NCBI RefSeq assembly: GCF_003001695.1
Contig: NZ_PVYX01000001.1
Span: 1,736,001-1,800,000 of the forward strand
DNA from: Flagellimonas meridianipacifica
GTDB taxonomy: Bacteria > Bacteroidota > Bacteroidia > Flavobacteriales > Flavobacteriaceae
Length of the DNA: 64,000 nucleotides
Direction of reading: 5' to 3'
Made by a program: the position numbers and the translations under genes. Positions within the stretch are counted from its first letter, which is position 1, and every line of letters begins with the position of its first letter. The notes below the pieces were generated by a model. It was not told the origin of the DNA, made no database searches, and saw only the letters and a list, made by a program, of their open reading frames with translations. Positions 42,505-48,999 of this stretch are shown here, piece by piece.

Positions 42505-43059
42505 TTGCAAGATCTTACGGACAACTCTCTTATGCTTAAAGTCAAAAAAGGAGACCTTGATAAACTGGGGCTATTGTATGAACGGCATAAAAATAAACTA
42601 TTTGGTTTCTTCTATAATCTGGGAAATAATCCATCCGTAAGTGAAGACCTTGTTCAGAATGTTTTTGTAAGAATGTTGCAATATCGGAGTTCGTTCTCAG
42701 GGAATGGAGCTTTTGGGGCATGGATGTTCAGAATGGCTAGAAATGTGAATTATGACTATCATAAGAAAGCTGCAAAAACCGAGGTGTCAAGTAGTTCTTC
42801 AAATATTGAAATAAGGGATCCGATGAACGACGAGTTGAACGAGGGGATTGAGACTGAGGGGAACAATGCTCTTTTAAGAAGAGCGATGGCTCAATTGTCG
42901 GAAGAAAAAAGAGAACTGTTGATATTGACGAAGTATAAAGGATTAAAATTTTCTGAATTGGCTGAAATAATTGGTTGTTCCGAAGGAGCAGCAAAAGTAA
43001 GGGTGCACAGGGCACTCAAAGAATTGAGAGGTATTTTTTTAGAATTAGAAATAGGATAA
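42505..43059 (+). CDS. ECF-type RNA polymerase sigma factor
   Basis: A 184-aa sigma-70 family factor with region 2 (residues ~15-85: DLVQNVFVRMLQYRSSF and AWMFRMARNVNYDYHKK) and region 4 (~125-180: LSEEKRELLILTKYKGLKFSELAEIIGCSEGAAKVRVHRALKEL in sum, shown here only by its helix-turn-helix position). The frame starts with TTG at 42505; the first ATG is at 42532 and would trim 9 residues. The downstream gene starts 1 nt after its stop and is probably its anti-sigma factor. Confidence 0.88.
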   Translation: MQDLTDNSLMLKVKKGDLDKLGLLYERHKNKLFGFFYNLGNNPSVSEDLVQNVFVRMLQYRSSFSGNGAFGAWMFRMARNVNYDYHKKAAKTEVSSSSSNIEIRDPMNDELNEGIETEGNNALLRRAMAQLSEEKRELLILTKYKGLKFSELAEIIGCSEGAAKVRVHRALKELRGIFLELEIG

Positions 43060-43060
43060 C

Positions 43061-43849
43061 ATGGATAAGGAAACATTTGAGATAATGGTGATGGATTACT
43101 TGGCTGGTGAAATGACCGTGAGTGATAAAGACATGTTCGACACGCTTCTAAAGGAGAATCCGGAATATCAAAAAACATATTTGGATTTGGAAGCATCTTG
43201 GCATTCGATTCAAAAGCTTAATTCACCAGAACCTTCAAAAAAGATGGATGATTCTTTCTTCAACATGCTTTCCAAAGAAGTGGAAAAGAATCAGGCAAAT
43301 ACATCTAAGAATATTGTAGACGAGTGGTTTGGATGGTTCAGGCCACAATTTGCACTGGGAGCATTGCTACTGCTTATTGGTTTGGGATTGGGCTACTTTT
43401 TGTCTCCCAAAGAAGAGGCATCAACAGAAAATAATGTTGTGGACATAGAAACGGAAGAAGTAAGACAAAAATTGGTGCTTACTCTTTTGGAACAGCCGTC
43501 GGCTAACCAGAGATTGCAAGGGGTAGGTGAGGCCAATAAAATTGCCAAAGTGGATGAAATAGTAATAAAGGCGCTTTTGAAAACATTGAACAGTGACACT
43601 AATGTGAATGTGAGACTTGCCGCCGTGGAATCTTTGACCAATTATGTGGATAATCCTTTGGTGCGTCAAGGTTTGGTGCAGGCCATTCCCAATCAGGAGT
43701 CTCCTATCATGCAGATTACTCTAGCAAATCTAATGGTGGCCCTACAAGAAAAAGCATCCATTGAACCTTTCAAACAACTATTGAAAGAACAAGAATTGGA
43801 TACTACAGTAAAAAAGAAAATCAAGAATTCTATTGAATCTATCATATAG
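43061..43849 (+). CDS. Membrane-anchored HEAT-repeat protein, probable anti-sigma factor
   Basis: A 262-aa protein. The cytoplasmic N-terminal ~95 residues (MDYLAGEMTVSDKDMFDTLL) resemble the helical anti-sigma domain found in Bacteroidota. A single membrane helix follows at ~97-115, and the periplasmic part has repeated helical pairs of HEAT type (VIKALLKTLNSDTNVNVRLA, AVESLTNYVDNPLVRQGL). The start is 1 nt after the sigma gene, and two DUF4097 genes follow. The anti-sigma role is inference from order and topology; no zinc-finger HC2 motif is seen. Confidence 0.78.
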   Translation: MDKETFEIMVMDYLAGEMTVSDKDMFDTLLKENPEYQKTYLDLEASWHSIQKLNSPEPSKKMDDSFFNMLSKEVEKNQANTSKNIVDEWFGWFRPQFALGALLLLIGLGLGYFLSPKEEASTENNVVDIETEEVRQKLVLTLLEQPSANQRLQGVGEANKIAKVDEIVIKALLKTLNSDTNVNVRLAAVESLTNYVDNPLVRQGLVQAIPNQESPIMQITLANLMVALQEKASIEPFKQLLKEQELDTTVKKKIKNSIESII

Positions 43850-43918
43850 GAGTTTATTTATCAATCTGTCCTTTTATAAGGACCAAATCAAATTACGAAC
43901 AGTTAAAATGTATTTAAA

Positions 43919-44785
43919 ATGAGAAAACAGTTAATTGTAATACTGTCATTAAGTGTGGGGATATGTGTCCAACACATGACCGCGCAAAAGAAGGAGTTCA
44001 CCGAGGTGATTCAAAAAGAAGTGGAGGTAGGAAATGCTTCTGAAAGTAACTTAGTGGTTAAAAATGTCTTTGGTTCCATCGAAATTGTGGGATATTCCGG
44101 AAGAACCGTCCAAGTGGAGGTGGAACGTAGCATTCTGGCTGAAACCAAGTCAGATTTGGAATTGGGAAAATCTGAACTTCAATTGAAGATTACGAAGTTA
44201 CCCAACAAGATAATAGTTCGTCCAGATGCCCCCTATATTGATTTTGATGAGGAGAAACTGAGATATCGGTGGTGCGACAATTCGTATGACCTAAGCTATG
44301 AGCATAAACTGGACATCAAAGTAAAGGTTCCGAATACCATGATCATTGATGTGGGGACAGTTAATGATGGTGAGGTTTTGGTAGAGAACACTCGAGGTAA
44401 GTATCTGAAAGCTGAAAACATCAATGGGGGTATTACACTTACCAATGTTACAGGAAAAACCAAAGTAAACTGTATCAATGGACCAGTTACCATATCTTAT
44501 GCAAACAATCCCACGGAAGCATCTGAGTATTATTCGTTGAATGGAGATATCAATATCTCCTATCAGAAATCACTTTCCGCCAATATTTCTTTTAAAAGTA
44601 TGAACGGAGATATATTTACGGATTTTGATATCAACAAACAGTTTACGCGAACCAATAAATCCATTGGGGAAGGAAGTAAACCAAAGTTTAAGTTTGAATC
44701 GCGACCCGTGGTTCAAATTGGAAAAGGTTCTGTGGATTTTGATTTTGAAACTTTAAACGGAAATGTATACATCAAAAAAATATAG
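43919..44785 (+). CDS. DUF4097-type beta-strand repeat protein, exported (copy 1)
   Basis: A 288-aa secreted protein. A signal peptide (RKQLIVILSLSVGICVQ) is followed by parallel beta-helix-like repeats of the DUF4097 type, such as GDINISYQKSLSANISFKSM, SGPVTISY-like and LENVTGKTK-like strands. The terminal FDFETLNGNVYIKK motif recurs in the next protein. Function unknown; in this order it is probably the output of the ECF/anti-sigma pair or its envelope sensor. Confidence 0.8.
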   Translation: MRKQLIVILSLSVGICVQHMTAQKKEFTEVIQKEVEVGNASESNLVVKNVFGSIEIVGYSGRTVQVEVERSILAETKSDLELGKSELQLKITKLPNKIIVRPDAPYIDFDEEKLRYRWCDNSYDLSYEHKLDIKVKVPNTMIIDVGTVNDGEVLVENTRGKYLKAENINGGITLTNVTGKTKVNCINGPVTISYANNPTEASEYYSLNGDINISYQKSLSANISFKSMNGDIFTDFDINKQFTRTNKSIGEGSKPKFKFESRPVVQIGKGSVDFDFETLNGNVYIKKI

Positions 44786-44789
44786 TACA

Positions 44790-45608
44790 ATGAAAAAGAT
44801 AAAATATATAACAATGCTCTTTGCTTTTTTGGCAATAAACGGACTAATAGCTCAGGAGGACAGTATCGATTTGTTTTCGGTTCCTTTAAGTAATCCGAAC
44901 AATCCGGGCAAATTGGTGGTAGATCAAATAGCGGGCTCTATCAAAGTTGAAGCATACGAAGGGAAGGAAGTGGTAATCAAGGCTTCTTTCGGAAGTAAAA
45001 AACAGCATTACAAAGATGACAGTAAAGAAAAGCCAGGAATGAAGCGTATTTCAAGTACATCATTAAACATTGGGGCAGAGGAAAAGGATAACGTTGTCCG
45101 AGTGATTAATGAACAATGGAATAGAATCACCAATCTGGAAATTAAAGTTCCAAGGAACTTTTCCTTGAAATTATCCACTGTTAACGATGGAAACATCTTT
45201 GTGACGGGAGTTAACGGCGAAATGGAAATTAGTAATGTAAATGGAGAAATAACTTTGGAAGGGGTTAGCGGGTCAGCTTCCACCGATACAGTTAATGGGG
45301 ATATCAAAGTAAATTTCAAGAGTATAACCACAGATGCGAATATGGCATTTAGTAGTCTTAACGGCGATGTGGATATCACTTTTCCCAGTTCTTTGAAAGC
45401 AGATGTAAAGGCAAAGTCGGATATGGGAGAAATTTATACAGATTTTGATATGGCCGTTTCTGCAAACCAACCAGAAGTGAGCGATAATAGGTCATCGGGC
45501 ACCTACAAGGTGAAAATAGAGCAATGGGTGCGGGGTAAAATTAATGGTGGAGGGCCTGAAATGCTATTCAAGACTTTCAATGGAGATGTATACATCAAGT
45601 CGAAATAG
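44790..45608 (+). CDS. DUF4097-type beta-strand repeat protein, exported (copy 2)
   Basis: A 272-aa secreted paralogue of the previous gene. I start at the ATG at 44790, 4 nt after the upstream stop, which gives a clean signal peptide (MKKIKYITMLFAFLAINGLI). The mature part repeats short strand turns (GSIKVEAYEGKEVVI, NVNGEITLEGVSGSAS, SLNGDVDITFPSS) and ends FNGDVYIKSK. Probably a beta-solenoid envelope protein. It is convergent with tsf and separated from it by a terminator. Confidence 0.8.
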   Translation: MKKIKYITMLFAFLAINGLIAQEDSIDLFSVPLSNPNNPGKLVVDQIAGSIKVEAYEGKEVVIKASFGSKKQHYKDDSKEKPGMKRISSTSLNIGAEEKDNVVRVINEQWNRITNLEIKVPRNFSLKLSTVNDGNIFVTGVNGEMEISNVNGEITLEGVSGSASTDTVNGDIKVNFKSITTDANMAFSSLNGDVDITFPSSLKADVKAKSDMGEIYTDFDMAVSANQPEVSDNRSSGTYKVKIEQWVRGKINGGGPEMLFKTFNGDVYIKSK

Positions 45609-45630
45609 TAATATTATACCAATGAAACAA

Positions 45631-45657
45631 AAAGGCCGCTCTAAAAGCGGCCTTTTT
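45631..45657. terminator. Bidirectional terminator between the DUF4097 gene and tsf
   Basis: An 11-bp stem AAAAGGCCGCT, loop CTAAA, AGCGGCCTTTT, with T runs on both strands. It lies 22 nt after the DUF4097 stop and 20 nt from the tsf end, so it serves both convergent transcripts. Confidence 0.92.
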
Positions 45658-45677
45658 TATTGATGAAATATGTATTC

Positions 45678-46502
45678 TTATCCCAATGCTACTCTCTGGA
45701 ATCCTGTGATTTCCAAACCGGAATCTACAGATTTTACATATTGAGCAACACTTTGCTTGCTATCTTTAATAAAAGCTTGATTAATCAGTGTATTGTCTTT
45801 GAAGAAACGCTTCAGTTTACCTTTTGCAATATTTTCCAGCATTGCTTCTGGCTTTCCTTCTTGACGTAATTGATCTTTGGCAATTTCAATTTCCTTGTCA
45901 ATTGTAGCTTGGTCAACACCTTCCTCATTCAATGCAACAGGGTTCATTGCGGCAGCTTGCATAGCTACGTCTTTTGCAGCTTGAGCAGCACCATCAACGG
46001 AAGCGGAAAGACCCACCAAAGTGGCAATCTTATTTCCAGCATGAATGTATGAACCTACAAAAGGAGCATCCAATTTTGCAAAACTTCCAATTTCAATTTT
46101 CTCCCCGATTACACCGGTTTGTTCCGTAAGCTTCTCAGCAACGGTCATCCCATTGTATGCTGCATCTAGGAAAGCATCTTTACTATCAAAATCCAAAGCA
46201 AGCTCTGCTAATTCATTGGCCAAAGAAACAAAGCTGTCATTTTTGGCAACGAAGTCGGTTTCACAATTCAATGAGATAATGACCCCACTGGATTGATTCC
46301 CATTAACTTTAGCAATTGCAGCGCCTTCTGAAGAATCACGGTCTGCTCTTTTTGCAGCCACTTTTTGACCTTTTTTTCTAAGGATTTCTATTGCTTTTTC
46401 AAAATCACCTTCAGCTTCAACTAGGGCTTTTTTACAGTCCATCATTCCGGCCCCGGTCATTTTTCTAAGTTTATTTACATCTGCGGCGGTAATCTTTGCC
46501 AT
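45678..46502 (-). CDS. tsf: Elongation factor Ts
   Basis: Guanine-nucleotide exchange factor for EF-Tu. The N-terminal domain MAKITAADVNKLRKMTGAGM with CKKALVEAEGDFEKAIE is diagnostic. The core has SLNCETDFVAKNDSF, which contacts EF-Tu. Length 274 aa is normal. It lies 80 nt downstream of rpsB, the usual gene order. Confidence 0.97.
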   Translation of the reverse strand: MAKITAADVNKLRKMTGAGMMDCKKALVEAEGDFEKAIEILRKKGQKVAAKRADRDSSEGAAIAKVNGNQSSGVIISLNCETDFVAKNDSFVSLANELAELALDFDSKDAFLDAAYNGMTVAEKLTEQTGVIGEKIEIGSFAKLDAPFVGSYIHAGNKIATLVGLSASVDGAAQAAKDVAMQAAAMNPVALNEEGVDQATIDKEIEIAKDQLRQEGKPEAMLENIAKGKLKRFFKDNTLINQAFIKDSKQSVAQYVKSVDSGLEITGFQRVALG

Positions 46503-46582
46503 TTTTTCTGTGTTTAAAATTTATATAAAATAAAACAGTGTTGCGGTATTTCGCTTTAGGACAATGTTAATTAAAGGATAGA

Positions 46583-47716
46583 TTATTCAACCCCTCCTTT
46601 AGCCTTGTCCTGCCATTCTTTAAGTTCGTCCCATTTGCCATCTGCAGCCATTTGGGCTTGTTTCCCCCAACTTGTTGGATCCAAATGAGCCATTCTAGAA
46701 CTCGCTTCGGTCAAAATCTCTTTGATTTTTTCAGCATCCGTTTTTGCCAAAATAGCGTAGGTGTTTATTCCTTGGTTACTAAGCGCTTCAGCGGCTTTTG
46801 GCCCAATTCCTTCAATTTTGGTTAAATCTTCCACTTCGGCCTTGGCTACTGCGGGAGCCTCTTTAGGTTCTTCAACTACTTCTACCGGAGTTTCTTCTAC
46901 AACGGTTTCTACTTCTGTAATCGTTTCCTCTTCTTTAGCCGGAGCTTCCTCAACGGCAGCTACAACTTCCTCTTGTGGAGCTTCAGCAGTCTCTTTTGCT
47001 TCTGCTTTTTCTTCTTGCTTATCGTTTTTACGATCTGCCAAACCTTCAGCAACAGCGCTGGTAACTTCTCCTAAAATGGCTTCAATCGATTTACCTGCAT
47101 CATCATTTGCTGGAATTACATAATCAATGGGCCTTGGATCGGAGTTGGTATCCACCATGGCGAAAATAGGAATGTTCAATTTTTGGGCTTCTTTCACTGC
47201 GATATGCTCTCTCATAGTGTCCACTATGAAAATAGCGCCAGGAAGACGGGTCATGTCAGCTATTGAACCTAAGTTTTTCTCCAACTTAGCTCTCAAACGG
47301 TCCACTTGCAATCTTTCTTTTTTGGAAAGAGTATTGAAGGTACCGTCTTTTTTCATCCTATCGATAGCTGCCATTTTCTTGACTGCTTTTCGAATAGTAA
47401 CAAAGTTGGTCAACATTCCACCGGGCCACCTTTCAGTGATGTATGGCATATTGACTTTGGATACCTTATCGGCAACAATGTCTTTTGCTTGTTTTTTGGT
47501 AGCAACGAAAAGAATTTTTCTACCGGAAGAAGCTATTTTTTTCAATGCTTCTTTGGCCTCGTCTAATTTTGCTACGGTCTTGTAGAGATTAATCACGTGA
47601 ATTCCGTTTCGCTCCATGTAAATGTATGGGGCCATGTTGGGATTCCACTTTCTTGTTAGGTGTCCGAAGTGCACACCTGCTTCCAATAAGTCTTTAACTT
47701 CTGGTTTACTTGCCAT
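46583..47716 (-). CDS. rpsB: 30S ribosomal protein S2 with C-terminal acidic linker and helix-hairpin-helix domain
   Basis: Residues 1-230 are a complete S2 (ELLEAG-type LLEAGVHFGHLTRKWNPN; MLTNFVTIRK; PGAIFIVDT; IPIFAMVDTNSDP). Residues ~231-295 are a Glu/Val/Ala-rich linker. Residues ~296-340 (TKIEGIGPKAAEALSNQGIN) look like a helix-hairpin-helix (HHH_5-type) domain, with a Trp-rich tail (DPTSWGKQAQMAADGKWDEL). At 377 aa it is some 130 residues longer than typical S2. It is followed by tsf and preceded by a structured leader. Confidence 0.96.
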   Translation of the reverse strand: MASKPEVKDLLEAGVHFGHLTRKWNPNMAPYIYMERNGIHVINLYKTVAKLDEAKEALKKIASSGRKILFVATKKQAKDIVADKVSKVNMPYITERWPGGMLTNFVTIRKAVKKMAAIDRMKKDGTFNTLSKKERLQVDRLRAKLEKNLGSIADMTRLPGAIFIVDTMREHIAVKEAQKLNIPIFAMVDTNSDPRPIDYVIPANDDAGKSIEAILGEVTSAVAEGLADRKNDKQEEKAEAKETAEAPQEEVVAAVEEAPAKEEETITEVETVVEETPVEVVEEPKEAPAVAKAEVEDLTKIEGIGPKAAEALSNQGINTYAILAKTDAEKIKEILTEASSRMAHLDPTSWGKQAQMAADGKWDELKEWQDKAKGGVE

Positions 47717-47750
47717 CTTTTGTACTTAGTTTACGTTCCGTTGTATTAGC

Positions 47751-47801
47751 AATGAAAGGGTGGTCACCTGGGTTCGCCCCTTTCATTTAGATGCTAAACT
47801 A
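47751..47801 (-). promoter_or_regulatory. rpsB promoter and 5' leader hairpin (candidate r-protein regulatory RNA)
   Basis: On the minus strand a -7-like box TAGTTTAG (47794-47801, 7/8) lies just upstream of a 10-bp perfect stem: AATGAAAGGG at 47778-47787 pairs with CCCTTTCATT at 47751-47760, enclosing a 17-nt loop that contains GGTGACC. The stem starts about 6 nt after the box, that is at the predicted 5' end of the mRNA, and ends 34 nt before the rpsB start. Confidence 0.55.
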
Positions 47802-47857
47802 GTATCCAAAAAGTTGATGTTTGCTCTTTGGAACAACGACAACTTGATTAAAAATTT

Positions 47858-47879
47858 AACCCTGAATGGTTTCAGGGTT
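47858..47879 (-). terminator. Terminator-like hairpin after rplM-rpsI
   Basis: A 9-bp stem AACCCTGAA / TTCAGGGTT with a 4-nt loop, 42 nt after the rpsI stop on the minus strand, followed by AAATTTTTAA. The U tract is only moderate. Confidence 0.65.
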
Positions 47880-47921
47880 TTCAATGAACTTATAATTGTG
47901 GACAAATAATGTCCGGTATTC

Positions 47922-48308
47922 TTAACGTTTCGAGAATTGGAATTTCTTTCTCGCTTTCTTTTGACCAAACTTCTTACGTTCAACCATTCTTGGGTCTCTA
48001 GTTAGTAGGCCTTCCGGTTTAAGAACAGTTCGGTTTTCTTCATTTATTTCGCACATAGCTCTTGAAAGGGCTAAACGAATAGCTTCGGCCTGACCTGTAA
48101 TTCCACCGCCGTATACATTAACTTTTACGTCATATGTATCTTCGGTACCGGTCAAAGCAAATGCCTGTTGAATTTTGTATTGCAAAGGAGCAGTTCCAAA
48201 ATAATCTTTGTAATCTCTTTTGTTTACTGTGATGTTTCCTTTTCCTTCAGAAACATAAACCCTTGCTACTGCAGTTTTTCTTCTACCTATTTTGTGAACA
48301 ACTTCCAT
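47922..48308 (-). CDS. rpsI: 30S ribosomal protein S9
   Basis: Small-subunit protein near the P-site tRNA. The 128-aa sequence carries the family signatures GRRKTAVARVYVSEGKG, GGGITGQAEAIRLALSRA, and the basic C-terminal tail KKFQFSKR that reaches the decoding centre. The start codon overlaps the rplM stop by one base (TAATG). Confidence 0.97.
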   Translation of the reverse strand: MEVVHKIGRRKTAVARVYVSEGKGNITVNKRDYKDYFGTAPLQYKIQQAFALTGTEDTYDVKVNVYGGGITGQAEAIRLALSRAMCEINEENRTVLKPEGLLTRDPRMVERKKFGQKKARKKFQFSKR

Positions 48309-48763
48309 TATTTGTAGTCGTTTAAGTTTATTGCTCGTGGTTTTTGTGCATCGTGGCCGTGCTCAGTACCTGCATACACTTTTAAGTTTCTAAAAAGATC
48401 GGCGCCCAATCTGTTTTTTGGAAGCATTCCTTTTATAGATTTTTCAACAATGCGCTCAGGGTGCTTGTCCAACATTTCTGTTGCAGTTGTTTCACGCTGA
48501 CCTCCAGGATAACCAGTATATCTTTGGTATGTCTTTTCGGCCCACTTGTTTCCAGACAAGCTTACTTTTTCGGCATTAATGACAATTACATTGTCACCGC
48601 AATCCACATGGGGAGTAAAGCTAGGCTTGTGTTTTCCTCTTAGCAACTTAGCCACTTTGGAAGCTAACCTACCCAATGTTTGTCCTTCTGCATCTACCAA
48701 CAACCATTCTTTGGTAACGGTTGATTTGTTTGCGGAAATTGTCTTGTAACTTAATGTATCCAC
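48308..48763 (-). CDS. rplM: 50S ribosomal protein L13
   Basis: Large-subunit protein of 151 aa. Diagnostic segments are [34 protein letters not shown] and [18 protein letters not shown]. It is translationally coupled to rpsI (one-base overlap), the widely conserved L13-S9 pair. Confidence 0.97.
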   Translation of the reverse strand: MDTLSYKTISANKSTVTKEWLLVDAEGQTLGRLASKVAKLLRGKHKPSFTPHVDCGDNVIVINAEKVSLSGNKWAEKTYQRYTGYPGGQRETTATEMLDKHPERIVEKSIKGMLPKNRLGADLFRNLKVYAGTEHGHDAQKPRAINLNDYK

Positions 48764-48810
48764 TGTGAGAATATTAATCTTTTAATAACCTATCCGTTTT
48801 TAACGGGCTG

Positions 48811-48840
48811 CAAATGTACAATTATTAGATTGAATTACAA
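48811..48840 (-). promoter_or_regulatory. rplM-rpsI promoter
   Basis: On the minus strand a full -7 match TACATTTG (48811-48818) is preceded, after 19 nt, by a -33 TTG (48838-48840), the standard Bacteroidota spacing. A small hairpin (CCGTT-TTT-AACGG in plus orientation, 48794-48806) occupies the predicted 5' end of the mRNA. Confidence 0.7.
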
Positions 48841-48999
48841 ATGGTTGTTATTGATTATTTTTTAATTTTTGAAAGAGTCTCGAGCAACATCAAAGTTTTG
48901 GTCAAGATATGTTAAAGTCCAACTAAAATTGAGGCAAACTGTAACTGATTTCATTTTTGCTGGTCTTTAATTTAACTATCAAATCAAAAAACGGAAACA

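Noticed and set aside
43868..43883. Small hairpin GTCCTT-TTAT-AAGGAC between the HEAT-repeat gene and DUF4097 copy 1
   Set aside because: Six base pairs with no U tract; too weak to call a terminator.
46761..47585. Plus-strand Ser/Ala/Thr-rich frames opposite rpsB
   Set aside because: They mirror the acidic linker and S2 core on the other strand and have the low-complexity composition expected of a shadow frame.
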